Shown here in pieces: positions 25,132-33,829 of a stretch of DNA of 48,866 nt. Both the position numbers and the translations under genes were made by a program. The notes under the pieces are model-generated. The model ran no database searches. It saw only the letters and a program-made list of their open reading frames with translations, and was not told the DNA's origin. Source of the DNA: Xenophilus sp. Marseille-Q4582 (lineage in GTDB: Bacteria > Pseudomonadota > Gammaproteobacteria > Burkholderiales > Burkholderiaceae_C); the NCBI RefSeq assembly GCF_916700565.1, contig NZ_CAKAKO010000010.1, positions 1 to 48,866 on the forward strand. The letters are read 5' to 3'. The stretch's first letter is position 1; each line of letters starts with the position of its first letter.

Positions 25132-27356
25132 CGACCGCGCCGCCCTCCGTGCCCCCCGTCACGCTGGAGAACTGCGACCGCGAGCCCATCCACGTGCCCG
25201 GCGCCATCCAGCCGCATGGGGCGCTGCTGGCCTTCGATGCCGGGCTGCGCGTGCGCCACCTGAGCGCGAACGCGGCCGAGCTGCTGGGGCCCAGCGCGCC
25301 CGCGCTCGGCGAGGCGCTGGCCGATGCGCATTTCGAGGGCTGCGCGCACGAGGTGCGCGCGCTGCTCGACGAGGTCGCGGCCATGGCCGTGACCGCCTCC
25401 GACGTACTGGTGCAAAGCGGCGAGGTGCGGCTCAACGGCCGGCTGTTCGACCTGGTCGTGCACCGCAGCGCCGGCCTGGTGGTAGCCGAATTCGAGCAGC
25501 GGCCCGCAGGCCACGGCGACGTGGCCGCCTTCGCGCTGCGCGCGCACCGCGCCATGGACCGGCTCAAGCGCCAGCCGCAGGTCGACGCGCTGCTGGCGCT
25601 GGCCACGCGCGTGATGCGCGAGCTCACGGGTTTCGACCGCGTGATGGCCTACCGCTTCCGCGAGGACGACAGCGGCGAGGTGGTGGCCGAAGACCGCCAC
25701 GAGGCGCTGGAGCCCTTCGCCGGCCGGCGCTACCCGGCCAGTGACATCCCCGCGCAGGCGCGGCGGCTGTACCTGCTCAACACGCTGCGCCTGATCGCGG
25801 ACGTGCATGCCGCGCCGGTGGCCGTGGACGGCGAGGCCGACGCCGGCGCGCTGGACATGAGCCATGGCGTGCTGCGCAGCGTCTCGCCCATTCACATCGA
25901 GTACCTGCGCAACATGGGCGTGGGCGCGTCGATGAGCATCTCCATCGTCATCGGTGGCCGCCTGTGGGGCATGCTGGCCTGCCACCACCGCACGGCGCGC
26001 CGCGTGCCCTATTCGGTGCGCATGGCCTGCGACGTGCTGGCCCAGGTGCTGGCCGCCAACGTGCAGACCCTGCTGGCGCGCGAGCAGGCGGAATGGGCCC
26101 AGGCCGGCGCCCAGCTGCGCGCGCGCCTGGTCGAAGGCGTGCTGCATGCCGACAGCACCGTGGGCGCCGTGGCGGCGCTGGCCGATCCGATGGTCCGGGC
26201 CTTCGGCGCCGATGCGCTGCTGGTGGCCGAGGAGGCGCGCCTGTTCGCGCACGGCGCGCTGTCCCATGCGCAGGCGCAGGCCATCGTGCAATGGGTGCGC
26301 GCGCAGCCGCTCAAGGGCGGCGAACTGCTCGAAGTGCAGGACCTGCCCCAGCGGGCCCCCGGCCTGGACGCGGCCCGGGCCGGCTGGTGCGGCCTGCTGG
26401 CCCTGCGTTTCGACGAAGCGGGCGCGCTGCTGGTGCTGCTGCGGCGCGAGCAGGTCGAAACCATCCGCTGGGGCGGCAAGCCCGAGAAGGAATACACCGT
26501 CGGCCCGCTCGGGCCGCGGCTCACGCCGCGCGGCTCCTTCGCCGTCTGGCTGGAGGAGGTGCGCGGTACCAGCCAGCCCTGGACCGCGCACGAGCACGAG
26601 CTGGCGCGCCAGGTGCTGGCCGACCTGTCGCGCGCCAACGCCGTGCAGCTGGCCGAACTGAACCGCGCGCGCACCCAGCTGCTGGCCATGCTGGGGCACG
26701 ACCTGCGCGATCCGCTGCAGTCCATCGCCATGGCCGCCAAGGTGCTGGAGCGCAGTGAAGGCGAGGGCCCGCGCAGCGCCACCGGGGCGCGGCTGGGGCA
26801 GCGCATCCAGTCCTCCAGCAGCCGCATGGCGCGGCTGATCGGGCAGGTGCTCGACGCTTCGCGCCTGCAGACCGGGATGAGTCTGCAACTGCAGATGGCC
26901 GAGGTGGACCTGGCCGGTCTGCTCGAAGACCTGCTGGACGAGGCGCGCACCGCGCATCCGGGCCTGAACCTCATCACCGAAGTGCCGGCCTCGCTGCGCG
27001 CCCACGCCGACGCCGACCGCATCGCGCAGCTCTTTGCCAACCTCATCAGCAATGCGCGCCACCATGGCGAGCCGGGCGAGCCGGTGATCGTGCAGCTCAC
27101 GCTGCATGGCGACGAGGTGAACTTCGACGTGAGCAACAGCGCGCCGCCCATCCCCGACGAGCTGCTGCCGCACCTGTTCAGCGCCTTCAAGCGCCAGACG
27201 CAGGCCCATTCGCGCAACCGCAGCGGCCTGGGGCTGGGCCTGCACATCGCGCGTGCCATCGCGCAGAGCCACGGCGGCACGCTGGACTACACCTACGCTG
27301 ACCCGTACGTGGTGTTCTCGGCACGCTTTCCGGCGCGGCGGGCAGACCAGGGCTGA
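25128..27356 (+). CDS. bphP: Bacteriophytochrome histidine kinase BphP
   Basis: A 742-residue red/far-red light sensor kinase. PAS with the biliverdin-binding C16 in [21 protein letters not shown] with DIP at 206-208 ([13 protein letters not shown]) and [16 protein letters not shown] with the tongue PRGSFAVW at 467-474; then HisKA with H524 ([12 protein letters not shown]) and HATPase_c with N ([13 protein letters not shown]) and G boxes ([14 protein letters not shown]). No output receiver is fused. The GTG overlaps the end of bphO. A probable partner regulator is convergent at 28024-28635. Confidence 0.95.
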   Translation: MTTAPPSVPPVTLENCDREPIHVPGAIQPHGALLAFDAGLRVRHLSANAAELLGPSAPALGEALADAHFEGCAHEVRALLDEVAAMAVTASDVLVQSGEVRLNGRLFDLVVHRSAGLVVAEFEQRPAGHGDVAAFALRAHRAMDRLKRQPQVDALLALATRVMRELTGFDRVMAYRFREDDSGEVVAEDRHEALEPFAGRRYPASDIPAQARRLYLLNTLRLIADVHAAPVAVDGEADAGALDMSHGVLRSVSPIHIEYLRNMGVGASMSISIVIGGRLWGMLACHHRTARRVPYSVRMACDVLAQVLAANVQTLLAREQAEWAQAGAQLRARLVEGVLHADSTVGAVAALADPMVRAFGADALLVAEEARLFAHGALSHAQAQAIVQWVRAQPLKGGELLEVQDLPQRAPGLDAARAGWCGLLALRFDEAGALLVLLRREQVETIRWGGKPEKEYTVGPLGPRLTPRGSFAVWLEEVRGTSQPWTAHEHELARQVLADLSRANAVQLAELNRARTQLLAMLGHDLRDPLQSIAMAAKVLERSEGEGPRSATGARLGQRIQSSSSRMARLIGQVLDASRLQTGMSLQLQMAEVDLAGLLEDLLDEARTAHPGLNLITEVPASLRAHADADRIAQLFANLISNARHHGEPGEPVIVQLTLHGDEVNFDVSNSAPPIPDELLPHLFSAFKRQTQAHSRNRSGLGLGLHIARAIAQSHGGTLDYTYADPYVVFSARFPARRADQG

Positions 27357-27490
27357 ATGTCCGTGCGGGCGCACCCCCCCGCGCCCGCACGCCGGCTTGC
27401 TAGCATCCGGGAACGCGCCGGCCCGGCGCCGCTCTGAAGGGGACCCGACCGCGCCCCGGCCGCGGTGGCCCGCCGATCCACCCTGTTGCC

Positions 27491-28207
27491 ATGCCCCTGC
27501 CGTCCGTCCCCCGTTCTTCCTGCGTCCTGCTGCTCGCGCTGGGCGCGCTGCTGATTTCTGCCTGCACGCTGGGCGCGGGGCGCCCGCGCGCGTACGCCAC
27601 CGAATCCTTCGACTCCACCACCACCCACACGCGCAGCTTTGCCGCCACCGAGGCGCAGACCTGCGAAGCGGCGCGGCGCGCGCTGCTGAGCCAGGGCTAC
27701 TTCGTGAGCCGGCCGGGCGAGGACCAGGTGGCCGGGCGCAAGCAGTTCCAGCCGGCGGGCGACGTGCACCTGGAAATGGAAGTGCGCGTGGTGTGTGCGC
27801 GTGACGAGCGCGGCGGCCAGGGCAGCCTGGCCTTCGCCACCGCCGTGCAGGACCGCTACGAACTCAAGAAGGCCAGCAGTTCCGCCAGCGTGGGTGTGGG
27901 TGCGATCGGCTCCGTCTCGCTGCCCTTCAGCGCGGGCAACGACGCCATGGTGAAGGTGGCCAGCCAGACCGTGACGGACGAAGAGTTCTATGCCCGCTTC
28001 TTCGTCCTGGTCGACGAATACCTTTACGTGCCGCCGGCGGCGAGCACGGCGCCCGTGCCCCAGGCCCTGCCGGGCCAGCGCGCCCCGGGCGTTCCGGTGG
28101 AGCCGGCCGGGCCGCTCGCCGCACCCGCGGCGGCCCCGGCCGCGCCCCCCGCGGCGCCGGCCGTCATCGAAGACGCGCCCGTGCCGCCCTCGCCCACCCG
28201 CGGCTGA
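27491..28207 (+). CDS. DUF2242 lipoprotein
   Basis: A 238-residue predicted lipoprotein. The signal peptide ends LLISAC (Cys 25). The core (ATEAQTCEAARRALLSQGY, VHLEMEVRVVCARD, ELKKASSSASVGVGAIGSVSLP, DEEFYARFFVLVDEYL) matches what I know as the DUF2242 family of Burkholderiales; function unknown. The last 60 residues are Ala/Pro-rich and overlap, on the opposite strand, the tail of the response regulator by 184 bp. Confidence 0.8.
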   Translation: MPLPSVPRSSCVLLLALGALLISACTLGAGRPRAYATESFDSTTTHTRSFAATEAQTCEAARRALLSQGYFVSRPGEDQVAGRKQFQPAGDVHLEMEVRVVCARDERGGQGSLAFATAVQDRYELKKASSSASVGVGAIGSVSLPFSAGNDAMVKVASQTVTDEEFYARFFVLVDEYLYVPPAASTAPVPQALPGQRAPGVPVEPAGPLAAPAAAPAAPPAAPAVIEDAPVPPSPTRG

Positions 28208-28635
28208 GGCGTGGCCGGCAACTCGGGCTGCGCGCGCGCCGCGGGCCGGGCCGGCGGACGCAGCCGTTCCAGCACCTGGGCCAGCGCATCCAGGCCGTAG
28301 GGCTTGCCGAGCCAGGCGCAGTCGGCCGGCAGCACGGCCGGCCGGCGCCCGCCGCTGACCAGCAGCAGCCCCACGCCGCGCGGTTGCAGCGACTGCACGA
28401 GATCCAGCCCCGACAGGCCCGGCAGGCCCACGTCGCACATCAGCACGTCGAACGCGCCGTCGATGTAGCGGTCGCGCGCGGCCTCGGCGCTGCTCACGCT
28501 GGCCGTCCAGTGGCCCAGCATGCGCAGCATCTCCACGGTGGTCTCGCGCGTCCCGGGGTCATCCTCCACCAGCAACACCCGCAGGGACGGGCCGGACGAT
28601 GCAGGCGAAGGAGCGAGGACGTTCGAGGAAGACAT
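28024..28635 (-). CDS. Single-domain response regulator (CheY-like), probable BphP partner
   Basis: A 203-residue protein whose receiver domain (about residues 17-125) has the acidic pair D25/D26 (VEDDPGTRE), phospho-acceptor D68 (MCDVGLPGLSG), S94 and K111 (WLGKPYG). No DNA-binding or enzymatic output domain is visible, as in the small regulators paired with bacteriophytochromes. ATG 28635 is the start that gives a receiver with a short N-terminal tail. The last 70 residues are low-complexity and read antisense through the DUF2242 gene, since the first stop in frame is at 28024. Confidence 0.78.
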   Translation of the reverse strand: MSSSNVLAPSPASSGPSLRVLLVEDDPGTRETTVEMLRMLGHWTASVSSAEAARDRYIDGAFDVLMCDVGLPGLSGLDLVQSLQPRGVGLLLVSGGRRPAVLPADCAWLGKPYGLDALAQVLERLRPPARPAARAQPELPATPQPRVGEGGTGASSMTAGAAGGAAGAAAGAASGPAGSTGTPGARWPGRAWGTGAVLAAGGT

Positions 28636-28893
28636 GACCAGAGCCGGGAACCGCAACGCGACCACTGTGCGGTATGGCCGCCGTCCCGTGCCAGCGCAGG
28701 CGCGCCCGTGGCGGTGTAGGAGAGGGCCGCTTGTGCCTGCACCTGCACCCGGGCCGTTGCCAGGCGGCCACGCGGATTGGGGCGACTGCCCTAGCTTTCG
28801 GGCCTTTCTGGTTTTCATGGCCTAGGCCTCGTGCCGGATGATCGGAGCCATCGCCATCCCGCACCCGTCTTGTTTCTTTCCAAGGAGTCCCTC

Positions 28894-29403
28894 ATGAGCG
28901 CCACCCTCCGCACCGTCGCCATCGACCTGGTCGGCCAGTACAACGCCGCCGGCAAGCACCTGCTCAACGCCTGGCGCCGGGGCGCCGGCCGCCTGATCGA
29001 GGCGCCCGCCGCCGCGCCGCAGCTGCCCTTCGTCAGCGAGGAAATTCGCACCCAGGTGGCCGGCGCGCGCGACAAGTTCGCCGCCTTCCTGACCGAGCGC
29101 CTGGAAGCCGACGTGGCCCTGGCCGGCAAACTGATGGACACCGTGGCCCAGCGTGCCACGGGCGGCATCGACTACGTGGCCGCGGCGGCCAGCCGGGTCG
29201 AGTCCGAGCCGGGTGCCTCGGTGCTGCGTACGCTGCACGACCTGCACCTGCCCTTCGCCCAGCTGTCGCTGAAGCTGGCCGGCACCGTCGCCGAAGGCGC
29301 GGGCAAGCTGGAAGCGCGCGTGTCGCAGGCAGAATCCGAGGCGGTGAGCACCGTGCCGGTGAAGGCCGTGCGCCGCACCCGCGCCGCGGCCGCCGAAGCC
29401 TGA
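28894..29403 (+). CDS. Phasin-like protein
   Basis: A 169-residue Ala-rich, largely helical protein with SEEIRTQVAGARDKFAAFLTERLEADVALAGKLMD. The repetitive amphipathic helices, the absence of a signal peptide, and the linkage to a PHA granule-associated protein suggest a phasin that coats polyhydroxyalkanoate granules. AAGGAG lies 8 nt before the ATG. No exact family signature can be confirmed by eye. Confidence 0.6.
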   Translation: MSATLRTVAIDLVGQYNAAGKHLLNAWRRGAGRLIEAPAAAPQLPFVSEEIRTQVAGARDKFAAFLTERLEADVALAGKLMDTVAQRATGGIDYVAAAASRVESEPGASVLRTLHDLHLPFAQLSLKLAGTVAEGAGKLEARVSQAESEAVSTVPVKAVRRTRAAAAEA

Positions 29404-29488
29404 TCTTGATGCGCACCGTCCCCGCCGCCGCACAGGCGGCGGGCGTGTGAGGCGCCGCCGGCAAGGCTGATTCGAAGGAGACTGCTGC

Positions 29489-30064
29489 ATGGCCCCGCGA
29501 CGATCCGAGGACAAGCCCCGCAAGCGCCCGCCCGCGCGCGCGGTGCCACCCGCTGCCCCCGCGGCCCCGGCCGCCCGCCGCACGCGGGCCCGGCCCGCGC
29601 CTTCGGCGGCGCCCGCCGCGCCGGCCTGCGTGCCCCCCGCGCCGCAGGCCGCACAGGCGCAGAGTTTCTGGCGCGCCGGCCTGCGGGCGCTGGACAACGT
29701 GCGCCACGACGTGCAGCGCCGCCAGGCCAGCGTGATCGAGACCCTGCTGGGCATTCCGCCCACGGCGGCGGCCGCCACCGAAGCGCGCCTGGGCCTGCCC
29801 GGGCTGCCGGGCCTCGACGCCTTCGGCCTGCGCAAGTTCGAGGATGTCTTCGACCAGCGGGTGGCCGCGGCGCTCGAGCGCCTGGGCATGCCCACGCGCG
29901 AGGAAGTGCAGGCGCTGCACGACAAGCTGGACCGCGTGCTGGCGCAACTCGAGCGCCTGGGCGCCGCGGCCGAGGCGCCTGCCACCGCCACCGCGAAGCC
30001 CGCCCGGCCGGCCCGGCCCGCGAAGGCGGCCGGCGGCCGTCCGCGCGCCCGCCAGCCACGCTGA
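29489..30064 (+). CDS. Polyhydroxyalkanoate granule-associated protein (PhaF/PhaI-like phasin)
   Basis: A 191-residue protein with a basic Ala/Pro-rich N-terminus (RRSEDKPRKRPPARA) and a C-terminus rich in Arg/Lys, bracketing a helical core. The core FEDVFDQRVAAALERLGMPTREEV followed by ALHDKLDRVLAQLERL is the signature of the poly-hydroxyalkanoate granule-associated family, with a leucine-zipper-like coiled coil. The basic tail could bind DNA, as the histone-like tail of PhaF does in Pseudomonas. GAAGGAG precedes the ATG. A TetR gene starts 12 bp after the stop. Confidence 0.82.
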   Translation: MAPRRSEDKPRKRPPARAVPPAAPAAPAARRTRARPAPSAAPAAPACVPPAPQAAQAQSFWRAGLRALDNVRHDVQRRQASVIETLLGIPPTAAAATEARLGLPGLPGLDAFGLRKFEDVFDQRVAAALERLGMPTREEVQALHDKLDRVLAQLERLGAAAEAPATATAKPARPARPAKAAGGRPRARQPR

Positions 30065-30076
30065 GCAGCGAGCCCC

Positions 30077-30712
30077 GTGGCCGGCACCGCCACCCGAGAG
30101 AAGATCCTGCAGACCAGCCTGGCGCTGTTCAACGCGCAGGGACTGGCCGCGGTGTCCACCCACCGCATCGCCGCCGAGGCGGGCATCAGCCCGGGCAACC
30201 TGCACTACCACTTCAACACGCGCGAGCGCATCGTCGAATGGCTGCTGCGGCGCTTCGAGGACCGGCTGGCGCCGCTCAATGCCTCGGCCGGCGAGATCCG
30301 CGCGCTGGACGACCTGTGGCTGGCCCTGCACCTGCGCTTCGAAGCGATCGACGCCTACCGCTTCATCTACCGCGACATGGGCTTCATCGCGAGCGAGCAT
30401 CCTGCGCTCGGCCAGCGCGCCCAGGCGCTGACGGGCGAGAACCTGCTCGCCGCGCAGGCGCTGTGCGAATCGCTGGCCGAGGCCGGCGTCATCGACGCGA
30501 CGCCCGAGCAGGCGCGCATGCTGGCCCTGCAGATCGTCTTCACCACCACCTGCTGGCTGGGCTTCGAGCAGATGGTGCCGCGCACACCCGGCCAGCCGGC
30601 GCGCGCGGACCCGGGCCTCGCGGCGTACTACACGCTGACGCTCGTTTCTCCCTATGTTTCCCGCGAGTCAAAGGCGTACCTTGACTACCTGCGGGTCAAG
30701 TACCTGCGCTGA
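30077..30712 (+). CDS. TetR-family transcriptional regulator
   Basis: A 211-residue regulator. The helix-turn-helix is EKILQTSLALFNAQGLAAVSTHRIAAEAGISPGNLHYHFNTRERI. The C-terminal ligand domain is helical and ends with LRVKYLR. It lies 12 bp after the granule-associated gene and 39 bp before the hydrolase, so it probably controls this PHA-related group. The start is GTG 30077 with a weak GAGC upstream. Confidence 0.86.
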   Translation: MAGTATREKILQTSLALFNAQGLAAVSTHRIAAEAGISPGNLHYHFNTRERIVEWLLRRFEDRLAPLNASAGEIRALDDLWLALHLRFEAIDAYRFIYRDMGFIASEHPALGQRAQALTGENLLAAQALCESLAEAGVIDATPEQARMLALQIVFTTTCWLGFEQMVPRTPGQPARADPGLAAYYTLTLVSPYVSRESKAYLDYLRVKYLR

Positions 30713-30751
30713 GCGTCCCAACATCACCACAACATCAAGGAGCGATCTGTC

Positions 30752-31519
30752 ATGAGCCAAGCCACCGTCGCCGTGCCGCCGCCGTCCCGCCTGCTGATGC
30801 TGGCCGAAGGCCGCGCGCTGTGGGAAACCGGCGCCACCCTGGCCATGTGGCCCTGGCTGCAACTCGCGCCGCGCGGCGACGGCCACCCTGTGCTGGTGCT
30901 GCCCGGCCTGGGGGCCAGCGATGCCTCCACGCGCCTGCTGCGCCGCTACCTGCGCGGGCGCGGCTATGACGCGCACGGCTGGGGCCAGGGCCACAACCTC
31001 GGTCCGCGCCAGGGCGTGGAGGCCACGATGGTCCGCCGGCTGGAAGAGTTGAATGACCGGCACGGCCGCAAGGTCAGCCTCGTGGGCTGGAGCTTGGGCG
31101 GTGTGTACGCGCGCCTGCTGGCCAGCCGCCATCCGGAGCGGGTGCGCAGCGTCATTTCGCTGGGCAGCCCCATCAAGGGCAGCCCCAAGTCCACCAACGC
31201 CTGGCAGGTCTACGAACTGGTGAGCGGCAACAGCGCGCACGACCCGGAGCGCATGGCGCACGTGCAACCCACGCCGCCCGTGCCCACCACGTCCATCTAC
31301 AGCCGCACCGACGGCGTGGTGGCCTGGCAGTGCAGCCTGACCGACACCGGCCCGCAGGCCGAGAACATCGAGGTGCTGGCCAGCCACGTGGGCATGGGCA
31401 CGCATCCGGCCGTGCTCTACGCGGTGGCCGACCGCCTGGCGCAGGCCGAGGGCCGGTGGAAGCCCTTCGACGGCCGCCTTATGGGGCCGCTGGTCTATCC
31501 GAAGCCGGCGCAGGCCTGA
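30752..31519 (+). CDS. Alpha/beta hydrolase (lipase/esterase-like)
   Basis: A 255-residue alpha/beta hydrolase. VLVLPGLGASDASTRLLRRYL carries the oxyanion region and GWSLGGVYAR the nucleophile Ser elbow. The catalytic His is likely in VLASHVGMGTHPAVLY and the acid in YSRTDGVVAW. There is no signal peptide, so it acts in the cytoplasm. Its place after phasin and TetR genes suggests intracellular ester or PHA-oligomer hydrolysis, but that is inference. AAGGAGCGATCTGTC precedes the ATG, and a strong terminator follows. Confidence 0.82.
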   Translation: MSQATVAVPPPSRLLMLAEGRALWETGATLAMWPWLQLAPRGDGHPVLVLPGLGASDASTRLLRRYLRGRGYDAHGWGQGHNLGPRQGVEATMVRRLEELNDRHGRKVSLVGWSLGGVYARLLASRHPERVRSVISLGSPIKGSPKSTNAWQVYELVSGNSAHDPERMAHVQPTPPVPTTSIYSRTDGVVAWQCSLTDTGPQAENIEVLASHVGMGTHPAVLYAVADRLAQAEGRWKPFDGRLMGPLVYPKPAQA

Positions 31520-31555
31520 AGCGCAGCGCCGCCGCCCGCGGCGGCCGCCGGCAGC

Positions 31556-31583
31556 AGAAAGGGCACCCGCAGGTGCCCTTTCT
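31556..31583. terminator. Intrinsic terminator, bidirectional
   Basis: AGAAAGGGCACC and GGTGCCCTTTCT form a perfect 12-bp stem with a CGCA loop. A-rich and T-rich arms flank the GC core, so it can terminate in both directions. It sits between the convergent alpha/beta hydrolase and M48 protease genes. Confidence 0.9.
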
Positions 31584-31618
31584 TGCGTGGCGGCGGGGCG
31601 CAGCACGCCCCGCGCGAA

Positions 31619-32389
31619 TCACTTCTTGGCCGCGTCCAGGCGCTTTTGCATGCGCGCGGCACGCTCGCTCGACGGCGGGTGCGAGCTCATCAGCGAGGGG
31701 CCGCTGCTGCCGCTGAGCTTGGCGAGCTTCTCGAAGGCCGTGACCAGGCCCTTGCGCTCCAGCTTGCGCTCCGTGAGCAGGTCGAAGGAATAGTCGTCGG
31801 CCGCGCTTTCCTGCGATTGGGAGAACTGGGCATGGACGAACTTCTCGGCCAGCTCGCCGGCCTGCGACTTCGACAGCTGGGCGATGGTGCCGCCGCCGGC
31901 CGCCGCCAGGCCGCGCAGGGCCGAGGTGGCGTACGCGGTCTGCATGCGGCCCTTGGAATGGCCCAGTGCCACGTGGCCGATCTCGTGGCCGATCACGCCG
32001 CGCACCTCGTCGTCGTTCATCAGGTCCATCAGGCCGCTGTAGACGCGGATGCAGCCGTTGGCCATGGCCCAGGCATTGACGTCCTCGGTCAGGTAGACCT
32101 TGTAGTTCGCGGCCTGGCCGTTGACCGACGTGGGCATGTTGCGCACCAGGGTGGCCAGGCGGCGCGCATAGGGGCTGTTGGCGGGCGCGATCTGGTTCTC
32201 GGCGTCCATCGCCTCGCAGGACTGGTTGGACATGTTCACCACGTCGCCGTCGCTCAGCGACATGGCTTTGAAGGCCGCGCCGCCAGCGCCCAGCAGCGCG
32301 CCGGTGTCGGCGTTCTTCATGGTTTCGCAGCCGGTGAGGGCCACGGCGGCGGCCACGGCCGCGACGGCGGCCAGACGAAAACGGGTCAT
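31619..32389 (-). CDS. M48-family metalloprotease lipoprotein
   Basis: A 256-residue zinc protease. The signal peptide ends in the lipobox ALTGC. The active site is HEIGH (GVIGHEIGHVALGHSKGRMQ) with the downstream Glu in SQSQESAADDYSFDLL; the C-terminus (SLMSSHPPSSERAARMQKRLD) is typical of M48 proteins such as LoiP/YcaL. It is expected to act on envelope proteins at the outer membrane. The ATG is preceded by AGGAGGAG at 8 nt. Confidence 0.92.
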   Translation of the reverse strand: MTRFRLAAVAAVAAAVALTGCETMKNADTGALLGAGGAAFKAMSLSDGDVVNMSNQSCEAMDAENQIAPANSPYARRLATLVRNMPTSVNGQAANYKVYLTEDVNAWAMANGCIRVYSGLMDLMNDDEVRGVIGHEIGHVALGHSKGRMQTAYATSALRGLAAAGGGTIAQLSKSQAGELAEKFVHAQFSQSQESAADDYSFDLLTERKLERKGLVTAFEKLAKLSGSSGPSLMSSHPPSSERAARMQKRLDAAKK

Positions 32390-32603
32390 GAGAGTTCTCC
32401 TCCTGGGGATGTTTGGACGGGGCTGGGCCCGGGCCTGCAAGCCGGCGGGCAGGCCAGCGCCGGCATCATAGAAGGCGCTTGCAACGCGAACGTCCGCGTC
32501 CGGCGCAGCTTTCAATCTGATACGTTTTCAGGAGCGCATGCGTGCCGGCGCCGGCGTGCCCAGCGACGGCCGCCCCGGCGTGCCGGGCCGCACAGGCGGC
32601 GCT

Positions 32604-33665
32604 TCAGTCGTCCGCGCCGTCCGGCGCCGGGGGCGTTGCGCCCCGGGGCGCGCGCACCGCTCCGGGCGGCACCACTTCCTGCTCGATGGCGCCGAACAGC
32701 GACTTGCCGTCCAGCCCCTTCACCTCGATGTGTACCGTGTCGCCGAACTTCATGAACTCGGTCTTCGGGGCGCCATCCTGGATCGTTTCCATGCTGCGCT
32801 TCTCGGCGATGCAGGCGTAGCCCTTGGGCCATTCCATGCGGCCGTTCTTCTTCACGCCGGGGTTGCTCACGGTGCCGCTGCCGACGATGGTGCCGGCGCG
32901 CACGTTGCGGGTCTTGGCGAGGTGCGCGATGAGCTGGCCGAAGTGGAACGTCATGTCGGGGCCGGCCTCGGTCAGGCCCACGCGGCGGCCGTTCCAGGCC
33001 ACGTGCAGCGCCAGGTGCACGCGCCCGTCCTGCCAGGCCGGGCCCAGCTCGTCCGGCGTGACGGCCACGGGGCCGAAGGCCGTCGCCGGCTTGCTCTGCA
33101 GGAAGCCGAAGCCCTTGGCCAGCTCGGCCGGGATCAGGTGGCGCAGGCTCACGTCGTTGACCAGCATCACCAGGCGCACCGCGTCCAGCGCCTCCTCGGG
33201 CCCGGTGCCCATCTTCACGTCGCCGGTGATGACGGCCAGCTCGGCCTCGAAATCGATGCCCATGGCCTCGCTGGGCACCACGATGTCGTCGCAGGGGCCG
33301 AGGAAGTCGTCGCTGCCGCCCTGGTACATCAGCGGGTCGGTGTAGAAGCTCGCGGGCACCTCGGCCCCGCGCGCCTGGCGCACCAGCTCCACATGGTTCA
33401 GGTAGGCCGAGCCGTCGGCCCACTGGTAGGCGCGCGGCAGCGGCGCCATGCATTGCGCCGGGTTGAAGGGAAAGGCGTGGCGCGCCCGGCCGTGGTTGAG
33501 CTGGGTGTACAGGTCCTGCAGCTGCGGGCTCATGAAGCCCCAGTCGTCCAGCACCTGCTGCAGGCGATGGGCGATGCCGGTGGCGTAGTGGGCGTGCGAG
33601 AGGTCGCGCGAAACGACGACCAACTGGCCATCGCGCGAGCCGTCCTTGAGGGTGGCGAGTTTCAT
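32604..33665 (-). CDS. Fumarylacetoacetate hydrolase family protein
   Basis: A 353-residue FAH-fold enzyme, starting MKLATLKDGSRDGQLVVVSRDL. The metal site is in MGIDFEAELAVITGD, with VRLVMLVNDVSLR and GFLQSKPATAFGPVAVTPDELG, then GTIVGSGTVSNPG. Members hydrolyse fumarylacetoacetate or related 2,4-diketo acids in tyrosine and aromatic degradation. Which substrate applies is not shown. The C-terminus has a short Pro/Ala-rich tail. No tyrosine-degradation gene (maiA, hmgA) is adjacent. Confidence 0.9.
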   Translation of the reverse strand: MKLATLKDGSRDGQLVVVSRDLSHAHYATGIAHRLQQVLDDWGFMSPQLQDLYTQLNHGRARHAFPFNPAQCMAPLPRAYQWADGSAYLNHVELVRQARGAEVPASFYTDPLMYQGGSDDFLGPCDDIVVPSEAMGIDFEAELAVITGDVKMGTGPEEALDAVRLVMLVNDVSLRHLIPAELAKGFGFLQSKPATAFGPVAVTPDELGPAWQDGRVHLALHVAWNGRRVGLTEAGPDMTFHFGQLIAHLAKTRNVRAGTIVGSGTVSNPGVKKNGRMEWPKGYACIAEKRSMETIQDGAPKTEFMKFGDTVHIEVKGLDGKSLFGAIEQEVVPPGAVRAPRGATPPAPDGADD

Positions 33666-33829
33666 GGGCGGGCAGCGCGGGAAAGGCCGCGCTCCGCGCC
33701 TGGCGCCGGCGGCCCCCCTTAAACTGGAAGCAGGCCGGCAGTGTAGCGAGGCGCCCCCGCGACCGGCGGCGCGCCGCGCCTTCCCCGCCTGGCGCGCCCC
33801 GCCGCCGGCCGGCTTGCCGAAGGCCTTTC

